Source: Nonomuraea solani (GTDB lineage: Bacteria; Actinomycetota; Actinomycetes; Streptosporangiales; Streptosporangiaceae). Taken from it: a stretch of DNA of 64,000 nucleotides. The notes below the pieces were generated by a model. It did no database searches. It was given only the letters and a program-made list of their open reading frames with translations, and had not been told where the DNA came from. Both the position numbers and the translations under genes were made by a program. Each line of letters opens with the position of its first letter. Position 1 is the first letter of the stretch. The stretch covers positions 363,115-427,114 of the forward strand of contig NZ_FNVT01000009.1 in assembly GCF_900108335.1 (NCBI RefSeq), written 5' to 3'. Below, piece after piece: positions 19,519 to 29,442 of this stretch.

Positions 19519-19580
19519 GCCAACTTCGTACCGAGCGAACCTGAGATGATGGTTAATACGGCGCTCAGGCCGGTTGGCCG
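19519..19580 (+). repeat. 62-bp dispersed repeat, copy 1
   Basis: This sequence, which includes TACCGAGCGAACCTGAGA and GGCGCTCAGGCCGGTTGGCC, recurs in the same orientation at 23402-23462 with about 85-90% identity. This copy overlaps the 3' end of the FAD monooxygenase remnant. Confidence 0.75.
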
Positions 19581-20370
19581 AACCAGGTGCCCAGCGCACG
19601 CACCAACGTGGTGGCGTCGAGGTCCTGCCCGGTAGGCAAGGCCCAGGCGACACAGCCGTCGGGCCGGATGAGCAAGGCGTCGACGTCCACCCGGTCCGTG
19701 CGGGCGGTGACGGTGTTGACCCGTCCGGTCCACGCGGCCGCGGCGTCGCGGACCTCCGCGCGGTCGACGAGGTCGAGCAGGAGCTCACGACCCTCACGCA
19801 GCAGGTCCGCCGACCGGGTCACCGCAGTGACGACGTCCGGGTCGGGCCGCTCCCGGGTCAGCTTCATGTCCGGGCACAGGGTGCCGACGAGCCGGTGGTC
19901 GTCGCCCAGGTCGTACCGGACGTCCATGCCAGCGTCCCTGTCGGCGAGCATGTCGGCGAGCATGTCGGCGAGCATGTCGGCGACGTACCGGTGGGCGTCG
20001 TCGAGGTCCATCAGGTCGGAGAACATCTCCCACAGCGCCCTCGTCTGCGGGTCGGGTCGCATCAGGGTGATCTGGGCCCGGGTGTTCTGCAGCAGGCGCG
20101 CCGCGACCGGATGTCGTTCGGTGGTGTACGTGTCGAGGATGTCCTCGCCGACCCAGCCGTGTACCACGGCCGCGAGCTTCCTGCCGAGGTTCGCCGCGTC
20201 GACGTTGAGGCCCTGGCCGCCGACCGGCGCGTACACGGGGGCCGCGTCGCCGGCCGGCAGGACCCGGCCGGCCCGGTACGTGGTCGCCTGCCGCGCCGTG
20301 TCGATCCAGCGGGCGCCGGCGACATCGTGGTGATCGTAACGCCGGTGCCGCTCACCCGCCGGATGCTGTC
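19565..20370 (-). pseudogene. FAD-dependent aromatic monooxygenase, C-terminal remnant
   Basis: The minus-strand frame reads ARWIDTARQATTYRAGRVLP, then AGDAAPVYAPVGGQGLNVDA and NLGRKLAAVVHGWVGEDILD. This matches the GD motif and following helix of class A flavin hydroxylases (PheA/TetX-like). It continues through the thioredoxin-like tail to a natural stop at 19565. The GxGxxG FAD-binding N-terminus is missing: at about 20370 the sequence passes into a transposase fragment, with a frame change near 20330. It is therefore truncated and non-functional. It also carries an ADML repeat encoded by a 12-bp tandem repeat. Confidence 0.7.
19939..19983. repeat. 12-bp tandem repeat, about 3.5 units
   Basis: TGTCGGCGAGCA is repeated three times plus a partial fourth, in frame within the monooxygenase remnant, where it encodes (ADML)n on the minus strand. 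Confidence 0.85.
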
Positions 20371-20965
20371 CTGCAGGCGGATCAGGGTGCCGGGTAGTAC
20401 GGGCAGGTCCCCGTCGTGGTCGATCCAGGCCGCGCGGCGGGTCAACCTCGGGTGGACGTGGTCCAGGCGCTGACGTTCGCGGTGCCGTACCAGCTGGTGG
20501 CGGTGCTCGTGGTGACTGCCGGGGGTCGGCCAGGTCGTCGGGCCGGCGAGGCGGAACTCGGCTCCAGGGCGGCGATGAACGAGTACGGCCGGCCCGGGAT
20601 CAGCTGGGCCTGGTTCTTGCCGCGGCCATAGACGTGACAGAACAACCTGTCGGGGCTGGTGGCGGCGTCCGGGCGCAGCCGGGCGCTGACGTCCACGGCC
20701 AGGACCAGCCGCCCTCCCGCACACCGCGGTAGCGGCAGCCTGTAAGGACGCCACGGAGCCGTTCGACCTCGATCCAGCCCTTGTTCAGCGCGTCGTACGA
20801 CGCGCCGTGCCCGCGCCGGTGCTCGGGCGGCAACGACAACCCGACCAGGGTTCGTACCGGCCCATCAGTACAGAGCACCGCGTCGGTGAGCTCGAACAGC
20901 GCGTCGACCCGCGCGGTCATGCAGGCGTAGAAGTCGGTTCTGAGCTGAGTTCGGCTCCCGTCCAT
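20365..20965 (-). pseudogene. N-terminal and middle fragment of an NF041680-type transposase
   Basis: From the ATG at 20965 the frame gives RTDFYACMTARVDALFELTD, then LSLPPEHRRGHGASYDALN, the N-terminus of the family. A shift near 20700 leads to RLRPDAATSPDRLFCHVYGR and QLIPGRPYSFIAALEP. After a deletion another piece reads DHVHPRLTRRAAWIDHDGDL and ending LIRLQ near 20375. It joins the monooxygenase remnant directly. The C-terminal third of this family is found at 15595-15993 on the other strand. Confidence 0.7.
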
Positions 20966-21136
20966 CGCCGACGGACTTTCGTGGGCGTGACTTCGGGCCC
21001 AGTTGCGACGGGCCTTGATTCTCGTGCGGGTGTCGAACGGCGCTCCGGAGAGAAGTACCGTGGTACCACCTCCCTCCCGAAGATGACGACCGTGGTACGA
21101 CGAAACGGGACGGAATCGGGCCTAGCGTTCAGGGCT

Positions 21137-22345
21137 ATGACGAAACCTGAGAGTCCACTACGGAGGTTCGGGGCGGCCACCATGGCGCTGGCGACGGCGT
21201 TCGCCGTCGTCGCCGCCTGCGGGTCGGACGCCGACAACAGTGCGGCGCCCGCCGCGGCCGGCTCGCACAGCGCGCACGCGGGCGGGTCATCGGCTCCACC
21301 GCAGCCGCTGCGCGCCGGCGAGCGGTTCGTCGACTTGAAGATGGCCGAGGCCTACACGCCCGCGCCGCCGGAGGGCGGCGGCACGGACGAGTACCGGTGC
21401 CAGGTGATCGATCCGGGCCTGACCAAGGCGGCGTTCCTGACCGGGACCCAGGTCATGCCGGAGAACGTCGCCATCGCGCACCACGCCATCGTGTACGCGG
21501 TGCCGCCAGGCGGCGCTGCCGCGGTGCGCGAGCAGGACGCGAAGACCCCCGGCCTCGGCTGGCAGTGTTTCGGTGGGACCGGCGTGGACGGCGCCGAAGT
21601 CGAAGAGGGGGAAGCGGCGTGGGTGGACACCTGGGCGCCGGGCGCCATGGAGACGCTGTTCACCCAGGACGCCGGCTTCAAGCTGGAGCCGGGCAGCCTG
21701 ATCGTCCTCCAGGTCCACTACAACCTGCTCGCGACCGACGGCAAGCCGGCCGGGTCGGACCGCTCGGCGGTGCGGCTGCGGCTGACGGACGGCACGCCGC
21801 AGACCCGGGAATTCGTCACGTGGCCGCTCGACGCGCCGACCGACCTGCCCTGCGCCGCCGACGAGTCGGGTCCGCTCTGTGACCGGGCGGCCTCGATCGC
21901 GGACGTGACGAAGCGGTTCGGGCCAGAGGTCGGCGGCACCGCGGACGAGCAACTGGAGGAGTGCGGCCAGCGCGCGCCGAAGCCCGGTGACACTCAGACC
22001 TGCGACCACAAGGTGCCGGCGCCGATGACGCTGTTCGCTGGTTTCGGCCACATGCACCTGCTCGGGCGGGCCATCAAGGTCGAACTCAACCCGGGCACCC
22101 CGAACGCCAAGGTCGTGCTGGACGTGCCGCAGTTCGACTTCGACAACCAGCGGCTGGTGAAGCTGCCGTCGCCGGTGGAGATCGCTCCGGGGGACACGCT
22201 GCGGGTGACGTGTACGCATGACGTGGAGCTGCGCAAACGGCTGCCGCAGCTGAGCAAGCTGCCGCCGCGCTACGTGGTGTGGGGCGACGGCACCAGCGAC
22301 GAGATGTGCACGGGCATCATGACGGTCTCCCCCCGGAAGTCCTGA
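21137..22345 (+). CDS. Lipoprotein resembling copper type II ascorbate-dependent monooxygenases
   Basis: A 402-residue exported lipoprotein. The N-terminal helix ends in FAVVAACGSD, a lipobox with the lipidated Cys at about residue 27. The core resembles peptidylglycine or dopamine hydroxylases. AHHAIVYAV gives a His-His pair and VHYN a third His of a CuH-like site; GFGHMHLLG gives the H-x-H and SDEMCTGIM the Met of a CuM-like site. The ligand order matches the eukaryotic enzymes. Expected chemistry is oxygen-dependent C-H hydroxylation outside the membrane, but the substrate is unknown. The ATG at 21137 is chosen because the signal peptide begins there; the long upstream extension in frame is not protein-like. 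Confidence 0.75.
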   Translation: MTKPESPLRRFGAATMALATAFAVVAACGSDADNSAAPAAAGSHSAHAGGSSAPPQPLRAGERFVDLKMAEAYTPAPPEGGGTDEYRCQVIDPGLTKAAFLTGTQVMPENVAIAHHAIVYAVPPGGAAAVREQDAKTPGLGWQCFGGTGVDGAEVEEGEAAWVDTWAPGAMETLFTQDAGFKLEPGSLIVLQVHYNLLATDGKPAGSDRSAVRLRLTDGTPQTREFVTWPLDAPTDLPCAADESGPLCDRAASIADVTKRFGPEVGGTADEQLEECGQRAPKPGDTQTCDHKVPAPMTLFAGFGHMHLLGRAIKVELNPGTPNAKVVLDVPQFDFDNQRLVKLPSPVEIAPGDTLRVTCTHDVELRKRLPQLSKLPPRYVVWGDGTSDEMCTGIMTVSPRKS

Positions 22346-22356
22346 CGAAGCGTCGA

Positions 22357-22435
22357 ACGTGTGTGAGCTCACTGAGGTCAATAAGCCGAAAAACAGCTCT
22401 GAGTTCACACACGTCCGCACTGAACTCACACCCGT
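22357..22435. repeat. Three related GAACTCACAC motifs, two forming an inverted repeat
   Basis: ACGTGTGTGAGCTC (22357-22370) and GAGTTCACACACGT (22401-22414) pair at 13 of 14 positions. A further direct copy, GAACTCACACCCGT, follows at 22422-22435. They lie just after the copper monooxygenase stop. They could form a terminator hairpin or be binding sites. Confidence 0.5.
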
Positions 22436-22530
22436 GCGGTGTCGTGGCGGTCGGACGGGCGGTGACGTGGGCGGCTGCGGGCGGACCCGGCAGCGGAGCG
22501 GTCGATCACGCGGAGCGGATCGGCCCGGAG

Positions 22531-22555
22531 CGGTGCGGTGCGGTGCGGTGCGGTG
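22531..22555. repeat. CGGTG pentamer, five tandem copies
   Basis: Five consecutive CGGTG units sit in the gap between the copper monooxygenase and the LuxR-type regulator. This is a simple-sequence tract prone to slippage. Confidence 0.85.
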
Positions 22556-22603
22556 CGGCTGGAAACTACGGTCGCGCCCCCGACGGACGCGCGAGATGAA
22601 GCG

Positions 22604-23269
22604 CTAAATCGGCCGGGTGAGTCTCAGGTCGTAGGCGAGGATGACGGCCTGGATCCGGTCCCGTGCGCCGATCTTGGCGAAGACCCGCCCGACGTGGGTC
22701 TTCACCGTCGACTCCGACAGCGTGAACCGTTGCGCGATCTCGCCGTTGGTGAGGCCGTGGCCGATGGCGACGAGGATCTCGCGCTCGCGGCCGGTCAGGG
22801 AGTCCAGCCGGGGATCCTCCCGCACAGGCCCGCAGAGGTCATCGCCGAGCCGGTCGGCGAACGCGTCGAGCAGCCGCCGAGTCAGCGCCGGCGCGATCAC
22901 CGCGTCCCCGGCGGCGACGGCCCGGATGCCGGCGAGCAGCTCCTCCGGGCGGGTGTCCTTCAGCAGGAAACCGCTCGCCCCGGCCCGCAGCGCGGCGAGC
23001 GCGTACCGGTCCACGTCAAACGTCGTCAGCACCAGGATCCGCGAACGCCCACCGGCGGCGACGATGCGCCGGGTGGCCTCGATCCCGTCGACGCCCGGCA
23101 TGCGGATATCCATCAGCACCACGTCGGGATGCAGCTCGGTGGTCCACCGAACAGCCTCGGCGCTGTTCTCGGCCTCGCCGACGATCTCGGTGTCGGGGGT
23201 GCTCTCCAGCAGCATGCGAAACCCGAAGCGCTGCAGCGGCTGGGCGTCCACCACGAGCACAGAGATCAT
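22604..23269 (-). CDS. NarL/FixJ-type response regulator with altered acidic pocket
   Basis: A 221-residue regulator with receiver domain 1-120 and LuxR helix-turn-helix about 150-215 (LTGREREILVAIGHGLTNGE, then STVKTHVGRVFAKIG). The phospho-acceptor Asp is in DVVLMDIRMPG, with Thr in VLTTFD and Lys in FLLKDT. The usual DD pair that helps bind Mg reads VVDAQPLQR, so the second acid is Ala. The ATG overlaps the stop of an upstream histidine kinase by four bases, but that kinase is broken. The regulator may therefore be orphaned, act without phosphorylation, or be decaying. Confidence 0.85.
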   Translation of the reverse strand: MISVLVVDAQPLQRFGFRMLLESTPDTEIVGEAENSAEAVRWTTELHPDVVLMDIRMPGVDGIEATRRIVAAGGRSRILVLTTFDVDRYALAALRAGASGFLLKDTRPEELLAGIRAVAAGDAVIAPALTRRLLDAFADRLGDDLCGPVREDPRLDSLTGREREILVAIGHGLTNGEIAQRFTLSESTVKTHVGRVFAKIGARDRIQAVILAYDLRLTRPI

Positions 23270-23660
23270 GAATGGCTGCCTTTCAGGGTCGCGTAGACGG
23301 TCCAGCCGCCGTCCGATGCGGGGCCGGCGCTGACCGTGCCGCCGTAGAGCGCGGCGCGTTCGGCCATGCCGGTGAGGCCGAGACCCGCGTCGCCCGGCGA
23401 TGCCTACTTCATACCGAGCGAACCTGAGACGACTGTTAAACGGCGCTCAGGCCGGTTGGCCGCCGGCGCGGGTTCGTCGTCGGGCGGGCCGCTGTCGTGC
23501 ACGACGATGTGGACCTGGCAGGAGTCGGCCAGCCAGGCTCAGGTCGACGGTGGTGCGCGGGCCGGCGTGCTTGAGGGCGTTGATCAGGGCCTCCTGCACG
23601 ATGCGGAAGGCGGCCAGTTGCACGCCGAGGTCCAGCCGGTCGGGGCTGCCGGATCGCAAT
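23266..23660 (-). pseudogene. Histidine kinase (NarX-type) C-terminal remnant with a 61-bp insertion
   Basis: Minus-strand pieces include DRLDLGVQLAAFRIVQEALI and NALKHAGPRTTVDLSL (H-ATPase N box) and, after a one-base shift, DSCQVHIVVHDSGPPDDEP (G1 region). A 61-bp sequence bringing an in-frame stop follows. The frame then resumes as GDAGLGLTGMAERAALYGGT and ends overlapping the regulator start (ATGA). The dimerisation and sensor parts are missing upstream, where an in-frame stop and unrelated coiled-coil-like text (EHEIRALRNRL) appear. Confidence 0.7.
23402..23462 (+). repeat. 61-bp dispersed repeat, copy 2
   Basis: This is a direct copy of the sequence at 19519-19580, inserted within the kinase ATPase domain between the G1-like and G2-like motifs. 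It introduces a stop in the kinase frame. Confidence 0.75.
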
Positions 23661-24070
23661 CATTGCAACAGCCGATTTCGCAGCGCTCGGATCTCGTGCT
23701 CCAGGGCGACGTTCGACTCCTTGCGGTGCTCGATGATCACACTTGTCTCGATCAGGGCTGGGAGACACTTGCGCACGGAAGCAGCCGAGGCTCCTCGGAA
23801 ATAGCTCTAGTAAGCCTGATCAGGGCCTCCACGTGCGGCTGATTCGAACGGCGAGCACGGCGTGCGGTTTCGCCGCTGACCAGGCTGACGTCAGCTTCTC
23901 CCTCCGCTACCTACGCTCGATGCAGATCCACCTCACCGAATTCCACGGCAAGGACTGGACCGAAGTCTTACACCTGAAGGGTGTCAATACTCCGTTCACG
24001 GTCGTGAGCTGCGCGTTTCTCTAGGCTTCCTGGTCGGAGCAGTGGCCCTGGTCGGGCATGCTCGCAGCTC

Positions 24071-24500
24071 GTGACTCTCCGTTTCCTCTATATGATCTTC
24101 TGCCGCATAGTGGGCCGGCTGACGCTGCTGCGCCGGCACCGGCATCTGATCGCACGCCACTGGACCTACCCGAACCGGAGGATGGGACGGCCCGCGACCG
24201 ATCCGGCGGTCGTGGCATTGATCCAGAAGCCGGCACGGGAGAATCCGCGCTGGGGCTACGAGCGTATCCGTGGCGAACTACGAAATCTGGGCCACCGAGT
24301 CAGCAGCGCGACGATCCGCCGAGTCCTGAAACGAGCGCGGCTCGGTCCGGCGCCGCGACGTGCCGATGACCGTTGGCGTGACTTCCTGCGCGTCCATGCC
24401 GCGAGCGCGCTGGCCTGTGACTTCTTCACGGTGGACACCGTCACGCTGCGCCGGTTGTACGTCTTCTTCGTGGTGGAGGTCGGCACCCGCTTACCCGCTG
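24071..24500 (+). pseudogene. Integrase-core transposase, internally deleted and 3' truncated
   Basis: The frame begins FLYMIFCRIVGRLTLL, then lacks the usual LRHEVAVLRRQ segment and continues HLIARHWTYPNRRMGRP, with PRWGYERIRGELRNLGH and the first catalytic Asp region ACDFFTVDTVTLRRLYVFFV. It stops resembling the family after VVEVGTR at about 24495, where it meets the reversed start of a reductase gene. The second Asp and Glu of the DDE triad are missing. Related fragments occur near 38, 56 and 60 kb. Confidence 0.7.
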
Positions 24501-24594
24501 ATTTCCGGTTGCCGGGGGCCAGCCGCTCGTCCAGGCGGGGATAGGCCCCGTACAGGTCCGGTGTCTCGGGCAGGGTGGCAGGCGACTGCGTCAT
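24497..24594 (-). pseudogene. 5' stub of a thioredoxin-reductase-like FAD oxidoreductase
   Basis: An ATG at 24594 overlaps the thioredoxin stop (ATGA) and opens MTQSPATLPETPDLYGAYPR, then LDERLAP. TPDLYGAYPRL-type N-termini are typical of actinobacterial FAD-dependent oxidoreductases carrying a cyclic-nucleotide-binding domain, often next to thioredoxin. After about 25-30 codons the sequence is replaced by the transposase fragment. The operon therefore probably lost its reductase. Identification rests on a short stub and on context. Confidence 0.5.
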
Positions 24595-25019
24595 GACGGC
24601 GTCCTCAGCGTGTCCTCGACCCATTCGCGCAGCTGGGGCGCCGGGGCCGCGCCGACGCGTTGAGCCACGACGCGGCCCTCGTTGAGCATCATGAGCGCCG
24701 GGACGCCCGTGATCGTGAAGCGTTGCGAGAGGGCCGGGGAGCGGTCCACGTCGACCTTGACGAGCTTCACGCGTCCGGCCATCTCTTGGGCGACCTGTTC
24801 GAGCGCGGGTGTCACCATCTTGCACGGCCCGCACCATTCCGCCCAGAAGTCGACGAGTACTGGCAGGTCGGCCCGTTCGGCGACCTCTGCGAAGGTGTCG
24901 TCACCGGCGTCGGCGATCCACGGCAGAGGCTGGTGGCAGTTGCCGCAGCGGGGCGTGCCAGAAGCGGCCTCCGGAACCTTGTTCGGCCTCCCGCAGTTGG
25001 CGCAGCGCGCGGTGTGCAT
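24591..25019 (-). CDS. trxA: Thioredoxin with N-terminal zinc-ribbon (Trx2-like)
   Basis: A 142-residue cytoplasmic disulfide reductase. The first 30 residues carry two CxxC pairs (RCANCGRPNK, CGNCHQ), the zinc-binding extension of Trx2-type proteins. The thioredoxin fold has the active site WAEWCGPCKM and cis-Pro in ITGVPALMM. It begins one base after the clpB stop, and its own stop overlaps the next (truncated) gene. Co-transcription with chaperones suggests repair of oxidised, unfolded proteins. Confidence 0.9.
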   Translation of the reverse strand: MHTARCANCGRPNKVPEAASGTPRCGNCHQPLPWIADAGDDTFAEVAERADLPVLVDFWAEWCGPCKMVTPALEQVAQEMAGRVKLVKVDVDRSPALSQRFTITGVPALMMLNEGRVVAQRVGAAPAPQLREWVEDTLRTPS

Positions 25020-25020
25020 G

Positions 25021-27639
<2,619 letters not shown>

Positions 27640-27649
27640 TCCAGCCCCC

Positions 27650-27943
27650 CTAGCGTGGTCGTGGGAGGTCGCGCAGGGCAGCCTCCAGCTCCCCGATCCG
27701 GTCGAGGAGGTCGATCACCACGCCGATCGCGGCGTAGTTGATGGACAGTCCTTCGTGCAACCGCTGGATGCGGGCCGCCGCCGCCACCTGAGCGGGCGTG
27801 AAGCACAGCTCACCCCTGGCGTTCCTGACCGGCTCCAGCAGGCCGAGCGCCACCAGCCGGCGCACGGCCTGCGGGTGCAGGCCGGTGGCCCGCGCGTAGG
27901 CGTCCAGGTCGAGCCGGACCGGGCGGACGAGCGCGTAGCTCAT
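27650..27943 (-). CDS. MerR-like chaperone modulator (CbpM/HspR-like)
   Basis: A 97-residue protein with one MerR-type helix-turn-helix (ARATGLHPQAVRRLVALGLL, then EPVRNARGELCFTPAQVAA) followed by a short helix (LLDRIGELEAAL). Its start overlaps the dnaJ stop by four bases. CbpM proteins bind and inhibit the J-domain of CbpA, while HspR represses dnaK operons. The lack of a long C-terminal tail and the position after dnaJ fit either role. No HAIR-type inverted repeat was seen upstream of dnaK, which favours the modulator reading. Confidence 0.75.
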   Translation of the reverse strand: MSYALVRPVRLDLDAYARATGLHPQAVRRLVALGLLEPVRNARGELCFTPAQVAAAARIQRLHEGLSINYAAIGVVIDLLDRIGELEAALRDLPRPR

Positions 27944-28905
27944 GAGCGCCTCCTGGGGTCGAAGTGCGAGACGGCGGCGAGCTGCTCGAACAGGCGCCGC
28001 TCCTCGTCGGTAAGCCTGGGCGGCACCATGATCCGGGCCTCGGCGTAGAAGTCGCCCGCGGCCCCGCGCGGATGGGGCATGCCACGTCCTTTCAGGCGCA
28101 GGCGGCGGCCCGTGGATGTGCCGGGCGGAACCTTCACCTTCGCCTCGCCGCCCGGCGTGTCGACGGCGACCGTGGCGCCGAGCGCCGCCTCCCAGGGAGT
28201 CAGCGGCAGCGGGGCGTAGATGTCGCGGCCCTCCAGGCGGTAGCGGGGATGGTCGGCGATCCGCACGATCAGGTGGAGGTCGCCTCGCTGGGCTCCCTCA
28301 CTGCCGTGCCCGCCCTGGCCGGCGAGCCTGATCCGCTGCCCGTTCGTGACCCCGGGCGGGATGGTGACCTCCAGCCGCTTGCCTCCGGGCAGCGTGATGC
28401 TGCGGCGCCCGCCGCGATACGCCTCCTCCACGGTCAGCGTCAGCTCCGCCTCCTGGTCGGCGCCGGGCACCGGTCCCCACTGCCCTCTGCCCCGGCCACC
28501 GAACATGCCGCCGAGCAGGTCCTCCAGGTCGATGCCCTCGTCCGCGCCGTAGCCGAAGCCCGCGGCCCCGGTCGAGCGCCACCGGCCACCCGCGGCTCCT
28601 GCCCCTGCGCCGGCCCGCGCACCCGCGCCCGCTCGACTGCGTGCGCGGGCCCAGTCCGCTGGATCGACGTCGGGCGGCACCTGGCGGAAATCGTGTCCGA
28701 ACGCGTCGTAGCGGCGACGCGTCTCGGGGTCGGAGAGCACGCTGTAGGCCTCCGAGATCTCCTTGAACCTGTCCTCGGCGCCGGGATCCTTGTTGACATC
28801 GGGGTGGTAGGCGCGCACGAGCTTGCGGTAGGCCCGCTGGATCTCGTCGGCGTCGGCGTTCCGATCGACGCCGAGCACCTCGTAGAAGTCCCGGCGTTCG
28901 GCCAT
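27940..28905 (-). CDS. dnaJ: DnaJ/CbpA-type J-domain co-chaperone without zinc finger
   Basis: A 321-residue co-chaperone that stimulates DnaK ATPase. The J domain covers residues 5-70 with the HPD motif (KLVRAYHPDVNKD). A Gly/Ala/Arg-rich linker follows (residues 80-115, ARSRAGAGARAGAGAG), then GIDLEDLLGGMFGG. The two C-terminal substrate-binding domains follow without CxxCxGxG zinc repeats, making it class II (CbpA-like). The ATG at 28905 shares one base with the grpE stop (TGATG); the longer upstream frame is grpE antiphase and is rejected. Confidence 0.9.
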   Translation of the reverse strand: MAERRDFYEVLGVDRNADADEIQRAYRKLVRAYHPDVNKDPGAEDRFKEISEAYSVLSDPETRRRYDAFGHDFRQVPPDVDPADWARARSRAGAGARAGAGAGAAGGRWRSTGAAGFGYGADEGIDLEDLLGGMFGGRGRGQWGPVPGADQEAELTLTVEEAYRGGRRSITLPGGKRLEVTIPPGVTNGQRIRLAGQGGHGSEGAQRGDLHLIVRIADHPRYRLEGRDIYAPLPLTPWEAALGATVAVDTPGGEAKVKVPPGTSTGRRLRLKGRGMPHPRGAAGDFYAEARIMVPPRLTDEERRLFEQLAAVSHFDPRRRS

Positions 28906-29441
28906 CACTCCACCTTCTTCGCGACCGTCACGATCGCCGGCCTGAGCTGCCGCTCGCCGTCGCCGTAGCCGGGCCTGAGCACCTCCACCACGGTGCCCGG
29001 ATCGACGTCTGCCCGTTCGACTGTCGTCACCGCCTCGTGGCGGGCGGGGTCGAAGGGCACACCGCTCTCGTCGTGACGGGGATAGCCGAGCTTGTCGAGC
29101 AGGGTGACCGCCTGGTCCCGTACCGCTCGTACTCCCTCGAGGACGGCGTCCCCGCCGCCGTCGCCGCGGACCGCGTGGCTCAGCGCGAGCTCCAGGTTGT
29201 CCAGGATGGGCAACCACTCGGCCGCCACCTTGGACCGCTCTTCGGCCCTGATCCGCTCGGCGTCGCGTGCGATGCGCTTGCGCAGGTTGTCCAGCTCCGC
29301 GACCGCCCGCAGCCACCGGTCCTCCAGCTCCGCCAGCTTCGCGTCGGTCTCCGCGGGCGCGGCGGTCTCCGCGGATGCCTGCTCGCCCCGCGGGGTGGCC
29401 GGGCCGGCCTGGTCCTGGGTCTCGGATCTGTGCTCATTCAT
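28905..29441 (-). CDS. grpE: GrpE nucleotide exchange factor
   Basis: A 178-residue dimeric cofactor that releases ADP from DnaK. It has an acidic, low-complexity N-terminus, a long coiled coil (about 35-90, ELEDRWLRAVAELDNLRKRI) and the beta domain (LDKLGYPRHDESGVPFDPAR, HEAVTTVE, VVEVLRPGY). It starts one base after the dnaK stop and shares one base with dnaJ, consistent with a single operon transcript. Confidence 0.92.
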   Translation of the reverse strand: MNEHRSETQDQAGPATPRGEQASAETAAPAETDAKLAELEDRWLRAVAELDNLRKRIARDAERIRAEERSKVAAEWLPILDNLELALSHAVRGDGGGDAVLEGVRAVRDQAVTLLDKLGYPRHDESGVPFDPARHEAVTTVERADVDPGTVVEVLRPGYGDGERQLRPAIVTVAKKVE

Positions 29442-29442
29442 G

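Noticed and set aside
22531..22555. CGGTG tract as a CRISPR or iteron array
   Set aside because: Pentamer units without spacers; simple slippage repeat.
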